In this document: positions 15,870-25,012 of the stretch, in pieces | How the letters are laid out: the number at the start of each line of letters is the position of its first letter | Numbering within the stretch: the stretch's first letter is position 1 | Source: Variovorax sp. OK212 | Lineage (GTDB): Bacteria; Pseudomonadota; Gammaproteobacteria; Burkholderiales; Burkholderiaceae_C | Length of the DNA: 47,017 nt | NCBI RefSeq assembly: GCF_900112425.1 | Contig: NZ_FOLP01000035.1 | Location: forward strand, 1 to 47,017 | Reading direction: 5' to 3' | Translations under genes and position numbers: made by a program | The notes under the pieces: model-generated | What the model saw: only the letters and a program-made list of their open reading frames with translations | Databases searched by the model: none | What the model was told of the DNA's origin: nothing

Positions 15870-18197
15870 GTGACCGACAAAACGCGATTCGAGCCCTACA
15901 CCCACGCGGCCGGTGGATGGGGTTCGCTGAAGGCCGTGAGCAGCTATCTGCTGCGCGAACGCATTCCCATCGCCGGCGCGGAGGCCCTGTACAGGCAGAA
16001 CAAGCCCGGCGGCTTTGCCTGTGTGAGTTGCGCCTGGGCCAAACCCGAGCATCCGCATCCGGCGGAGTTTTGCGAGAACGGCGCCAAGGCCACCGCGTGG
16101 GAACTCACCGCCAAGCGCCGCCCGGCATCGTTTTTTTTGGAGCACACCGTCACCAGCCTGCGGGCGTGGGACGATCACGAGCTCGAAGCAGGCGGGCGGC
16201 TGACCGTGCCGATGAAATGGGATGCCGAAAGCGATCGCTACCTGGAGACCAGTTGGGAAGAAGCCTTCGCGGGCATCGGCGCCCAGCTGCGGGCGCTTCA
16301 GGCCGAGGACCCCGCGTCGGTGGTGTTCTACGCCTCGGGCCGCGCCTCGCTGGAGTCCAGCTACATGTACCAGCTGCTCGCGCGCCTGTACGGCAACAAC
16401 AACCTGCCCGACAGCTCGAACATGTGCCATGAGAGCACCTCGGTGGCCTTGCCCGAAACCATCGGCGTGGCGGTGGGCACCGTGCGGCTGGAAGACTTCG
16501 AGCAATGCGATGCGATCTTCATCTTCGGCCAGAACACCGGCGTCAGCAGCCCGCGGATGCTCCACCAGCTGCAGGACGCGCGCAAGCGCGGCGTGCCCAT
16601 CGTCACCTTCAATCCGCTGCGCGAACGCGGACTTGTCGAGTTCGTGAATCCCCAATCCCCCACCGAGATGCTGACGCCCGCGCACACGCAGATCAGCACC
16701 CAGTACCTGCAGGTGAAGAACGGCGGTGACCTGGCCGCGCTCACCGGCCTGTGCAAGGCGCTCGTGGCGGCCGATGACGAGGCCATCGCCGAAGGCCGCG
16801 CGCGCGTTCTCGATGCGGAGTTCATTGCCGGGCACACCGACGGGTTCGAAGGCTTCGCGGCCTCCTTGCGCGAGACGGCGTGGTCCGAGATCGAGACGGA
16901 ATCCGGTGTGCTGCGGGCGCAGCTGGAAACCGCCGCCGCCACGCTCGCCAACGCCAAGGCAGTCATCGGCATCTACGGCATGGGCCTCACGCAACACCGT
17001 AAAGGCGTGGAGAACGTGCAGATGGTCTGCAACCTGCTGCTGCTCGGCGGCCACATCGGCAGGCCGGGTGCAGGAATCTGCCCCGTACGCGGGCATTCGA
17101 ACGTTCAGGGCCAGAGAACCGTCGGCATCACCGAGAAGCCGGAGCTCGCGCCCCTGGACAAGCTGGCCGAAATGTATGGCTTCGAGCCTCCTCGCGCGAA
17201 GGGCCTTAACACCGTGGAAACCTGCGAGGGCGTGCTCTCGGGGCAGGTGCGTGCGTTCGTGGGGTTGGGCGGCAACTTCGTGCGCGCCGTGCCGGACACG
17301 GACAGGCTGGAGGCCGCATGGCAGGGCTTACAGTTGACGGTGCACGTGGCCACCAAGCTCAACCGCAGCCATCTGTTGCCTGGAAAGGTGTCCTACCTGC
17401 TGCCGTGCCGGGGCCGGATCGAAACCGATCTCCAGGCCAGCGGCGAGCAGACCGTGGCGATGGAAGACTCGACCGGCGTGATGCATGCGTCGAAGGGCGT
17501 CGCGACGCCGGCGGAAACCACGGTGCGTTCGGAGCCGGCGATCATTGCGGGCCTTGCCCGAGCCAGCTTGCTGCCCAAACCGAGGGTGCCGTGGGATGAC
17601 TGGGTGGCCGACTACGCGCTGGTGCGAGACCACATCGCGCAGACTTTTCCAGAAATCTTTCACGACTTCAACGAACGATTGAAGGCGCCCGGCGGTTTTC
17701 CGCGCCCGCTGCCCGCGAGGGAGCGCGTCTGGAAAACGCCCAACGGCAAGGCGAACTTCAAGGGCTATGGCCGACTCCATGCAGACCCCGACACGCCGGA
17801 GACGGGGCCCGACGTGCTGCGACTCATGACGCTGCGCAGCGACGATCAGTTCAACACCACCATCTACAGCCTGGACGACCGCTTTCGCGGTATCCATGGC
17901 ACGCGCCGCGTGCTGCTCATGAATCGCGACGACATCCGGCGCCTGGGCTTCGCGGACGGGGATATCGTGGACGTGAGCACCGCTGTCGACGACGGCCACG
18001 CGCGAAGCGTGCGCGGCCTGCGCATCACCCCATACGACATTCCGGCGGGCTGCGCGGGCGGCTACTACCCCGAATGCAACCGGCTGGTGCCGCTGGCGCA
18101 CCATGCCGAGAAGAGCAAGGTGCCGGCGTCCAAGGCCATTCCGATACGGCTACAGGCATCGCTGGCCGCGCCGGCCATGGCAACGGCAGCGCATTGA
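15870..18197 (+). CDS. ydeP: FdhF/YdeP-family molybdopterin oxidoreductase
   Basis: This 775-residue protein of the formate-dehydrogenase-H-like superfamily, YdeP group, has an N-terminal Cys set (C51-x2-C54 and C68) in the place of the Fe-S binding loop. SSNMCHESTS follows (C186, possibly the Mo ligand, by analogy to FdhF). It also has molybdopterin-guanine-dinucleotide-binding segments (FGQNTGVSSPRM, VRGHSNVQGQRTVG, GLGGNFVRAVPD) and a C-terminal MopB domain (LRLMTLRSDDQFNTTIY). E. coli YdeP is linked to acid resistance; its substrate is unknown. The GTG at 15870 has GGAG upstream. It is divergent from the oxidase operon. Confidence 0.85.
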   Translation: MTDKTRFEPYTHAAGGWGSLKAVSSYLLRERIPIAGAEALYRQNKPGGFACVSCAWAKPEHPHPAEFCENGAKATAWELTAKRRPASFFLEHTVTSLRAWDDHELEAGGRLTVPMKWDAESDRYLETSWEEAFAGIGAQLRALQAEDPASVVFYASGRASLESSYMYQLLARLYGNNNLPDSSNMCHESTSVALPETIGVAVGTVRLEDFEQCDAIFIFGQNTGVSSPRMLHQLQDARKRGVPIVTFNPLRERGLVEFVNPQSPTEMLTPAHTQISTQYLQVKNGGDLAALTGLCKALVAADDEAIAEGRARVLDAEFIAGHTDGFEGFAASLRETAWSEIETESGVLRAQLETAAATLANAKAVIGIYGMGLTQHRKGVENVQMVCNLLLLGGHIGRPGAGICPVRGHSNVQGQRTVGITEKPELAPLDKLAEMYGFEPPRAKGLNTVETCEGVLSGQVRAFVGLGGNFVRAVPDTDRLEAAWQGLQLTVHVATKLNRSHLLPGKVSYLLPCRGRIETDLQASGEQTVAMEDSTGVMHASKGVATPAETTVRSEPAIIAGLARASLLPKPRVPWDDWVADYALVRDHIAQTFPEIFHDFNERLKAPGGFPRPLPARERVWKTPNGKANFKGYGRLHADPDTPETGPDVLRLMTLRSDDQFNTTIYSLDDRFRGIHGTRRVLLMNRDDIRRLGFADGDIVDVSTAVDDGHARSVRGLRITPYDIPAGCAGGYYPECNRLVPLAHHAEKSKVPASKAIPIRLQASLAAPAMATAAH

Positions 18198-18935
18198 GCC
18201 GCGAGGTCGAGAAGGCGCACATCGGGAACGCGTTCCGATTCGAGCTTTCGAAAGTCACGGTCCCCGCGGTCCGGCAACGCATGGTGGCAAGCCTGCTCAA
18301 TGCGGCGCCCGATCTTGCGCAACGCCTGGCACAAGACCTCGGAATGCAACTTCCGGCGCCCCTGCCCAAGGCGCTGGAAAACCCTGCGCAGCCCGAGGTG
18401 GAAAGCTCGCCGGCGCTGTCCCTGATGGCACGGCCTGGCGACGGCGGCATCCGCACCCGCAAGGTCGCGGTCCTGATCGACCATGGCGTCGAGGGCGCCT
18501 CGTTGCAACAGCTGGTGTCGTCGCTCGTGGCGACCGGCGCCGTTCCGCGTCTTGTCGCCGCCCGGCTGGGCACCTACGTCGGCGCTGGCGGCGAAAAATT
18601 CGAGGCCGACGCCACGATGGAAAACTCGCCCGGCTTCCTGTTCGATGCAATCGTCCTGCCCGACGGCGAAGCGGCGGTTGAAGCCCTCAACCAGGACGCC
18701 CGCGCTCGAGTTCCTTCGCGACCAGTACTGGCACTGCAAGACCATCCTCGCGTTCGGCGCGTCCGATGCGCTGCTTGCCGAAGCGCAAATCCCGATGACC
18801 CTGCCGGATGGTGCCGTCGATCCCGGACTCATCCTGGCGGATGCCGCGAGCGCCGACGAAGGCATCGGAGCGTTCATTGAGGCAATGGGAGCGCACCGTC
18901 ACTTCGGACGGGAAAACGATACGCCGAAGGCCTGA
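18194..18935 (+). pseudogene. katE: large-subunit catalase (KatE) C-terminal remnant
   Basis: The frame starting at the TTG overlapping the ydeP stop reads SREVEKAHIGNAFRFELSK and QRMVASLLNAAPDLAQRLA, then ALSLMARPGDGGIRTRKVAV: the end of the catalase core and the flavodoxin-like C-terminal domain of HPII-type catalases. A net plus-one shift near 18701-18706 moves the match to another frame (EFLRDQYWHCKTIL, MGAHRHFGREND) ending at 18935. The N-terminal about 480 residues, with the heme-binding Tyr and catalytic His, are absent. This is a truncated and frameshifted remnant, fused almost exactly to the end of the ydeP-like gene. Confidence 0.85.
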
Positions 18936-18975
18936 CGATCGTGCGGCCGCGCGCAATCTGAACGGAGGAGAACAC

Positions 18976-19839
18976 TTGGCACCTATGTTCATTGCCGCGA
19001 ACGGCATCAAGCTGCGGGTCGTGACTGCGGGCCCGGCCACAGCGCCGCTCGTGATCCTGCTCCACGGTTTCCCAGAGACCTCCCGAGCCTGGCAGCGCTA
19101 CATCGACCCGCTTGTGGCAACCGGTTGGCGTGTCGCCGTGCCGGACCAGCGCGGCTACGGGCAGTCCGACAAACCGAGTGCGGTCAGCGACTATGTTCTG
19201 GATGTCCTGGCCGACGATGTCTGTGCACTTGCTGCGGCGCTGGGTGCTGAAAGATTCGCGGTCGTGGGCCACGATTGGGGCGGCATGGTGGCTTGGCACC
19301 TGGCGGCCCGCCACCCCGGCTTGATCGATCGCCTGGCCGTCCTGAACGGGCCGCATCCGGCAAGCTTTCTGGGCTACGCGCTGACGCACCCGTTCCAACT
19401 GGCGCGCAGCGCGTACGTCGGTTTCTTCCAGTTGCCGCTGGTTCCGGAAGCATTGCTGAGTGCGCATGGGTTTTCGCTCCTGCGCGCAAGCTTGACCAGG
19501 ACCAGCAAACCCGGCACCTTCGATGACGAGCTGCTGGCAGATTACCGGGAGGCATGGGAAGAACCCAGGGCGATCGGCAGCATGCTCAATTGGTATCGCG
19601 CCATGGCATTTGCCCGTCCCTTGTCGACACCCATCGAATCGCCGACCTTGGTTTTGTGGGGTGGGCAAGACTCGGCGCTGGAAGCCGGCCTGGCCGACGA
19701 AGCGCTCAAATACTGCACCAACGCAAGCCTTGTTCGCCTCGAAGATGCGACGCATTGGCTCCATCACGAGCAACCGGTCCAGGTGGGCAAACTGCTGTGC
19801 GACTTTTTCGCTTCGGCTCAGCCGTCAGCGGGCGCCTGA
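18976..19839 (+). CDS. alpha/beta hydrolase, epoxide-hydrolase-like
   Basis: This 287-residue protein has the oxyanion-hole motif HGFPE (about residue 35), PDQRGYGQSDKP, the nucleophile elbow GHDWGG (Asp, as in epoxide hydrolases and haloacid/haloalkane dehalogenases rather than Ser esterases), a lid region, the LVLWGGQDSALE acid segment and a catalytic His in THWLHHEQP. The TTG at 18976 is preferred because GGAGGAG sits 5 nt upstream; the ATG at 18985 would be 14 nt away. Substrate unknown. It follows the catalase remnant and precedes paoABC with a 175-bp gap. Confidence 0.8.
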   Translation: MAPMFIAANGIKLRVVTAGPATAPLVILLHGFPETSRAWQRYIDPLVATGWRVAVPDQRGYGQSDKPSAVSDYVLDVLADDVCALAAALGAERFAVVGHDWGGMVAWHLAARHPGLIDRLAVLNGPHPASFLGYALTHPFQLARSAYVGFFQLPLVPEALLSAHGFSLLRASLTRTSKPGTFDDELLADYREAWEEPRAIGSMLNWYRAMAFARPLSTPIESPTLVLWGGQDSALEAGLADEALKYCTNASLVRLEDATHWLHHEQPVQVGKLLCDFFASAQPSAGA

Positions 19840-20014
19840 CCGTCCGCCCCCGGGGACTCCCGCATCTGCCAGAACTTCCAGGCTCCAAGCGCGAGCGTCT
19901 GTCCGGCCAGGTCGCGCGGCCTGGACTACGCGGGAGTCGTCCCCCTCCTACCTGCATGCGATCTTGTGCCAGCCACATTCGCGGCTTGTCGCGAGTCGCT
20001 GAAAAGGAATACGC

Positions 20015-20545
20015 ATGGATGCAAAAGTGTCGTCGCCCGATCCGCACCGGAGGCCGGATACCCGCACGGCCGTCGAGCGCTATCCCATCGAGATCCACGT
20101 CAACGGGGCAGCGCATGACCTGGAGGTCGAAGCCTGGGTCACCCTGCTCGATCTCTTGCGAGATCGCCTGGGGCTCACGGGCACGAAGAAGGGCTGCGAC
20201 CACGGCCAGTGCGGCGCCTGCACGGTGCTGGTGGACGGGCAACGGATCAACTCTTGCCTCACGCTGGCGGTGATGAAGAACCATTGCCAGGTCACCACCG
20301 TGGAAGGCCTGGCGAACGGGGCAGAGCTTCATCCGCTGCAACGCGCCTTCGTGGCGCACGATGCCCTTCAGTGCGGCTACTGCACGCCCGGGCAGATATG
20401 TTCCGCCGTCGGCCTGATGAACGAAGGGGAGGCCCGAACCGCCGACGACGTCCGCGAGTTGATGAGCGGCAACATCTGCCGCTGCGGGGCCTACCCGCAG
20501 ATCGTCGGTGCGGTCAGCGAGGTGATGTGGGGGCCCAAGCTATGA
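20015..20545 (+). CDS. paoA: aldehyde oxidase 2Fe-2S subunit
   Basis: This 176-residue xanthine-oxidase-family small subunit has two [2Fe-2S] clusters: the plant-type set C61, C66, C69, C81 (GCDHGQCGACTVL) and the C-terminal set C120, C123, C155, C157 (CGYCTPGQ, NICRCGAYPQI). It matches PaoA/YagT, but lacks the Tat signal peptide of E. coli PaoA: the N-terminus MDAKVSSPDPHRRPDTR has no hydrophobic core, so the complex is probably cytoplasmic. The next gene overlaps by ATGA. It transfers electrons from the Mo centre to the FAD subunit. Confidence 0.9.
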   Translation: MDAKVSSPDPHRRPDTRTAVERYPIEIHVNGAAHDLEVEAWVTLLDLLRDRLGLTGTKKGCDHGQCGACTVLVDGQRINSCLTLAVMKNHCQVTTVEGLANGAELHPLQRAFVAHDALQCGYCTPGQICSAVGLMNEGEARTADDVRELMSGNICRCGAYPQIVGAVSEVMWGPKL

Positions 20546-21588
20546 CGCCCTTCACCTATGTCGAGCCGGGGTCCGTCGACGAGGCGCTGGCGGCCTTCGG
20601 CGAGGGCACCCGGTGGATTGCGGGCGGAACCAATCTCATCGACCTCATGAAGGAGAACGTGGAGCGCCCGCGGAGGCTGGTCGACCTGAACCGGCTGGCC
20701 TTGGACCGCATCGAGCCGTCGCGCGACGGCGGCCTGATGCTCGGTGCGCTGGCGCGAAATGCCGCGACCGCCTACGACGCTACCGTGCGCCGGCGGTATC
20801 CGCTGCTGAGCGCGGCGCTGCTGGCCGGCGCCTCGCCCCAGATACGCAACATGGCCACCAACGGCGGCAACCTGCTGCAGCGCACGCGGTGCGTGTATTT
20901 CTACGATACGGCCGCGCCCTGCAACAAGCGGGAGCCCGGCGCCGGCTGCTCGGCGACAGGGGGCCTGACGCGGCAGCACGCGATCCTCGGCGCCAGCGAG
21001 GCCTGCATTGCCACGCATCCTTCGGACATGTGCGTGGCCCTGGCCGCGCTGGAGGCCGTGGTGCATGTGCAGTCGCATACCGGCGCCAGGGCGATACTGT
21101 TCGCCGACTTCCATCGCCTCCCCGGCGAGCACCCTGAGCAAGACAACACACTCGCGCCGGAAGAGCTCATCACCCACATCGAACTGCCGCCCGCGGCGCA
21201 GTACGAAGTCCACTCGGCCTACCTGAAGGTGCGCGACCGCGCGTCGTATGCCTTTGCGCTGGTGTCGGTGGCTGCGGCCCTCGATTTGGACACGCAGGGA
21301 CGCATCCGCAGTGCTCGCGTCGCGCTCGGTGGCGTTGCGCACAAGCCGTGGCGAGTGCCCGAGGCGGAGGCGCTGCTGGCAGGCAAGGCGGCGTCGGCGG
21401 AGAACTTTGCGGAGGCTGCAGAGGTGTTGCTGCAAGGCGCACGCAGCCAGGGCGACAACGCCTTCAAGCTGATCATGGCCCGCCGCGCCATCGTTCGCGC
21501 GCTCGAAACCGCCGCCGCGGGCACGGCCGCGCATGCCGAAGACCCCAACGACAGCCCCGGTCGCCCCGACCTGAAGGAGCACCCATGA
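20542..21588 (+). CDS. paoB: aldehyde oxidase FAD subunit with extra Fe-S cysteines
   Basis: This 348-residue FAD-binding subunit has a FAD-contacting WIAGGTNLIDLMKE, then MATNGGNLLQRTRCVYFYD and PCNKREPGAGC. The cysteines at about 117, 127 and 136, plus one further Cys, correspond to the extra [4Fe-4S] site of PaoB/YagS, which other xanthine dehydrogenases lack. The C-terminal CO-dehydrogenase flavoprotein domain follows (SYAFALVSVAAALDL, VALGGVAHKPWRVPEAE). It overlaps paoA and paoC by ATGA, so all three are translationally coupled. A deleted homologue of this subunit lies at 31077. Confidence 0.9.
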   Translation: MTPFTYVEPGSVDEALAAFGEGTRWIAGGTNLIDLMKENVERPRRLVDLNRLALDRIEPSRDGGLMLGALARNAATAYDATVRRRYPLLSAALLAGASPQIRNMATNGGNLLQRTRCVYFYDTAAPCNKREPGAGCSATGGLTRQHAILGASEACIATHPSDMCVALAALEAVVHVQSHTGARAILFADFHRLPGEHPEQDNTLAPEELITHIELPPAAQYEVHSAYLKVRDRASYAFALVSVAAALDLDTQGRIRSARVALGGVAHKPWRVPEAEALLAGKAASAENFAEAAEVLLQGARSQGDNAFKLIMARRAIVRALETAAAGTAAHAEDPNDSPGRPDLKEHP

Positions 21589-23867
21589 CCGACCTGATCG
21601 ACGCCCTGCGCGCGCCCGGCGCCGACGAAGGCACCGGCGACGTGACGCTGGGCATGCCCGTGTCCCGCGTCGACGGCCGCGCCAAGGTGACCGGCCAGGC
21701 ACGCTACGCCGCGGAGCACCCGGCCGACGACCTGGCCTACGGCGTCGTGGTGAACAGCACGATCGCCAAGGGGCGCATCGTGCGCATGGACCTGGAACGC
21801 GCAAAGGCGGTGCCGGGCGTGCTGGACATCCTCACGCACGACAACCATCCCAGGACCCGGTCCATCGGGATCTTCTACAAGGACATGACATCGCCCGGCG
21901 GCTCGCCGTTCAAGCCGCTGCACGACGCACGCATCCGCTACAGCGGCCAGCCCGTGGCGCTGGTGGTGGCCCAGACCTTCGAGGCCGCCCGGTATGCCGC
22001 TTCGCTGGTGCAGGTGATGTACGAGGCCGATCCGCACGAGACGAATCTCATGGCGAACCTGGGTGCCGCGCGCAAGCCCAGCCGGCTCAAGGCGGGCTAT
22101 TCGCCGCCGCCCGAAGAAAAAGGAGCCGGCGAGAAGGCGTATGCCCAGGCGCCGGTGAAGATCGAGGCCGAGTACTACAGCGGCGTGGAGCACCACAACC
22201 CGATGGAGATGTTCGCCTCGACCGTCATCCGCCACGCCGACGGCCGCTACCTCGTCTACGACAAGACGCAGAGTTCGCAGAACAGCCGTTGGTACGTGTC
22301 GCACGTGTTCGGGCTTTCCAAGGACAAGGTGACCGTGCGCAACCCTTATGTGGGCGGCGCCTTCGGCTCGGGCTTGCGCCCGCAGTACCAGCTGGTGCTG
22401 GCCATGATGGCGGCTGTGCAGCTCGAGCGCTCGGTTCGCGTGGTGATGACGCGCCAGCAGATGTTCACCTTCGGCCACCGGCCCGAAACGCTGCAGCGCC
22501 TGAAGCTCGCGGCCGACCGCGACGGCACCCTGCGCGCCATCGTGCACAGCGCGGTGGCCGAGACCTCGCGCTTCGAGGACTACGTGGAGGTGGTGGTCAA
22601 CTGGTCGGGGCAGCTCTACGCGTGCGACAACATCAAGCTGGCCTACCAGGTCGTTCCGCTCGACCGGTACAGCCCGATCGACATGCGCGCGCCCGGGGCG
22701 GCCCATGGCGTTCACGCGCTCGAAGTGGCGATGGACGAGCTTTCCTACGAACTGGGCATGGACCCGTTGGCGCTGCGCCTGAAGAATTATGCGGAGCGCA
22801 ACCCGATGGACGACATGCCGTATTCCACCAAGGCGCTGCGCGCCTGCTACCTCCAGGGTGCCGAGCGCTTCGGCTGGGCGGCGCGGCCCCAGGCACCCCG
22901 CACCATACGCGACGGCAACGAACTCGTGGGCTGGGGCATGGCGACCGGCACGTGGGACGCCATGCAGATGTTCGCGCGCGCCAGCGCCGTGTTGCATGCG
23001 GACGGCCGGCTGGTGGTGAGCAGCGCCGCCACCGACATAGGAACCGGCACCTACACCGTGATGGGCATGATCGCGGCGGCAGCCATGGGCCTGCCGCTGG
23101 AGCGCGTGACTTTCCAGCTTGGCGATTCGACCTTGCCGGTCGCTCCGATCGAGGGCGGGTCGTCGCACGTGACCACGGTCGGCTCGGCCGTGCAGGGCGT
23201 GTGCGAGAAGCTGCAGCGCCGCCTGTTTCGCATGGCCAGGGCGTGGCCCGATTCACCCTTGGCCAAGGCGCGATTCGGCGACGTCGAGTTTGCGGAGCAA
23301 CGGATCCGGTTGCGCGCGTCCCCCGAGAAGGGAGTCGCGCTGACGGCCCTGATGGCGGCCGGCGACAAGCAGCGCATCGAAGAAAAGTATCTGTTGCTGC
23401 CCAGCGCCCTGAAGCAACGCAAGTACGTGCGCGCCACGCACTCCGCGGTGTTCTGCGAGGTGAAAGTCGACGAGGCGCTCGGCACGGTGCGTGTCACGCG
23501 GGTGGTGAGCGCCATTGCCGCAGGAAGAATCCTCAGCGCCAAGACGGCACGCAGCCAGGTCACGGGCGCCGTCGTCTGGGGAATCAGCCAGGCCCTGCAC
23601 GAAGAAACCCATTCCGACCATCGGCTGGGTCGTTTCATGAACCACAACCTTGCCGAGTACCACGTGGCCGTGAATGCGGACATCCACGACATCGACGTGA
23701 TCTTTGCGCAGGAAGACGACCGCGTGGTGAGCGAACTCGGCGCCAAGGGTGTGGGAGAGATCGGCATCGTCGGCGTGGCCGCGGCTGTAAGCAACGCGAT
23801 CTTCCATGCCACGGGACGCCGCGTGCGCAGCACGCCCATGACGCCCGACAAGGTGATGGCGCCCTGA
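21585..23867 (+). CDS. paoC: aldehyde oxidase molybdenum-cofactor subunit
   Basis: This 760-residue catalytic subunit of the xanthine-oxidase family shows VSRVDGRAKVTGQARYAAE at the N-terminus, VGGAFGSGLRPQYQ and IDMRAPGAAHGVHALE (cofactor-binding loops), GGSSHVTTVGSAVQG, and GAKGVGEIGIVG with the probable catalytic Glu725. Substrates of the E. coli relative are aromatic and other aldehydes oxidised to acids; the substrate here is inferred only. No paoD-type cofactor-insertion chaperone follows in this window; the next genes are hemerythrin and CinA-like. Confidence 0.92.
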   Translation: MTDLIDALRAPGADEGTGDVTLGMPVSRVDGRAKVTGQARYAAEHPADDLAYGVVVNSTIAKGRIVRMDLERAKAVPGVLDILTHDNHPRTRSIGIFYKDMTSPGGSPFKPLHDARIRYSGQPVALVVAQTFEAARYAASLVQVMYEADPHETNLMANLGAARKPSRLKAGYSPPPEEKGAGEKAYAQAPVKIEAEYYSGVEHHNPMEMFASTVIRHADGRYLVYDKTQSSQNSRWYVSHVFGLSKDKVTVRNPYVGGAFGSGLRPQYQLVLAMMAAVQLERSVRVVMTRQQMFTFGHRPETLQRLKLAADRDGTLRAIVHSAVAETSRFEDYVEVVVNWSGQLYACDNIKLAYQVVPLDRYSPIDMRAPGAAHGVHALEVAMDELSYELGMDPLALRLKNYAERNPMDDMPYSTKALRACYLQGAERFGWAARPQAPRTIRDGNELVGWGMATGTWDAMQMFARASAVLHADGRLVVSSAATDIGTGTYTVMGMIAAAAMGLPLERVTFQLGDSTLPVAPIEGGSSHVTTVGSAVQGVCEKLQRRLFRMARAWPDSPLAKARFGDVEFAEQRIRLRASPEKGVALTALMAAGDKQRIEEKYLLLPSALKQRKYVRATHSAVFCEVKVDEALGTVRVTRVVSAIAAGRILSAKTARSQVTGAVVWGISQALHEETHSDHRLGRFMNHNLAEYHVAVNADIHDIDVIFAQEDDRVVSELGAKGVGEIGIVGVAAAVSNAIFHATGRRVRSTPMTPDKVMAP

Positions 23868-24012
23868 ATCGGGTCGAGCCTGCGTCGGGTGCAAACCCGT
23901 GGACGTGCGCCTGAGGACTTCCACGATTCCGTCGGGGCGAGCCAACGCCGTCCTACGAGTGCGCCGCCATCGTTGCGCGACCTTGTGCCTCCCAACCACA
24001 AGGAGTTCCACG

Positions 24013-24504
24013 ATGACCACCACCAAACGCGCCGAGCCCGATGCATGCAGCCTGTTGGACACCGACCACAAGAACGTGAAGAAGATGTTCAGCGCCTACG
24101 AGGAGCTTGTCGGGTCCAAGGCTGCGAGCGCGCCCGCCAAAAAGCTCGAACTGGCCCAGCAGATCTGCATGGAGCTCACGGTCCACACGCAGATCGAGGA
24201 AGAAATCTTCTACCCGGCGGTTCGCGAGGCGATCAAGGAAACCGACCTGCTCGACGAGGCCGAGGTCGAGCATGCGAGCGCCAAGGACCTGATCGCGCAG
24301 ATCCAGGGCGCCGAGAAGATCGACGACATGTTCGATGCCAAGGTCAAGGTGCTGGGCGAATACATCGACCACCATGTGAAGGAAGAGCGCAACGAGATGT
24401 TCCCCAAGGCGCGCGCTGCAAAGGGCCTCGACCTCGTCGCCATGCGTGAGCAGCTCGCCGCGCGCAAGGAAGAGTTGATGGCGGAGATGACCGAGGCCGC
24501 CTGA
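24013..24504 (+). CDS. hemerythrin-like HHE domain protein
   Basis: This 163-residue helical protein has the hemerythrin HHE pattern: LLDTDHKNVKKMFSAYEEL (His), MELTVHTQIEEEIFYPAV (His and Glu), EAEVEHASAKDL (His) and YIDHHVKEERNEMFP (His-His and Glu). These ligands can bind a di-iron centre that carries oxygen or senses NO or O2. AGGAG 7 nt upstream sets the start. It sits one base ahead of the CinA-like gene, so the two are probably co-transcribed. Confidence 0.85.
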   Translation: MTTTKRAEPDACSLLDTDHKNVKKMFSAYEELVGSKAASAPAKKLELAQQICMELTVHTQIEEEIFYPAVREAIKETDLLDEAEVEHASAKDLIAQIQGAEKIDDMFDAKVKVLGEYIDHHVKEERNEMFPKARAAKGLDLVAMREQLAARKEELMAEMTEAA

Positions 24505-24505
24505 C

Positions 24506-25012
24506 ATGGCATCGCCGGGCGGCGAGGGTGGGCACGAGGCCACCGTGGCCTACCTGAAGAAGCACGCGCTGGTGGTCGTCACGGCGGAGTCGTGCACCGC
24601 GGGGCTCATCGCCTCGCGCCTTGCGGCCACGCCGGGTGCGGGGCAGGTGCTGGAATCGGCCTTCGTGGTGTACGACCCCAAGGCCAAGCGCCGCTGCCTC
24701 GGCGTGCCGGCGCAGGTGCTCGAAAAGAACAACCTCACCAGCGAACCCGTTGCGCTGGCCATGGCGCGCGGCGCGCTGGACAACAGCGACGCGGGCGTCG
24801 CCATTGCCAACACCGGCGTGGCGGACGATGCCGACCCGGAGATCGCGGCAGGCACGCAGTGCTTCGCCTGGGTGTTTCGCGAAGGCGGAGACCGGCGCGA
24901 ATTCACCGAGACGCGTGTTTTCCAGGGCGACCGCAATGCCATCCGCGCGGCCAGCGCCGACTACGCGCTCAGCCGCGTGGCCCATTACCACCAGCAGGCG
25001 GCAACCGGATGA
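24506..25012 (+). CDS. CinA C-terminal (PncC-type) amidohydrolase
   Basis: This 168-residue protein consists only of the CinA C-terminal domain: VVVTAESCTAGLIASRLAATPGAGQV, SAFVVYDPKAKRRCLGV and GVAIANTGVADDADPE. Stand-alone domains of this kind hydrolyse nicotinamide mononucleotide to nicotinate mononucleotide and ammonia (PncC). The typical GPGG loop is replaced here by ANTGVADD, so activity may differ. It starts one base after the hemerythrin stop and overlaps the DUF421 gene by ATGA. Confidence 0.8.
   Translation: MASPGGEGGHEATVAYLKKHALVVVTAESCTAGLIASRLAATPGAGQVLESAFVVYDPKAKRRCLGVPAQVLEKNNLTSEPVALAMARGALDNSDAGVAIANTGVADDADPEIAAGTQCFAWVFREGGDRREFTETRVFQGDRNAIRAASADYALSRVAHYHQQAATG

Noticed and set aside
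21219..23168. 649-codon minus-strand open frame opposite paoC
   Set aside because: It is antisense to a well-supported catalytic subunit and has His/Arg/Val-rich shadow composition.
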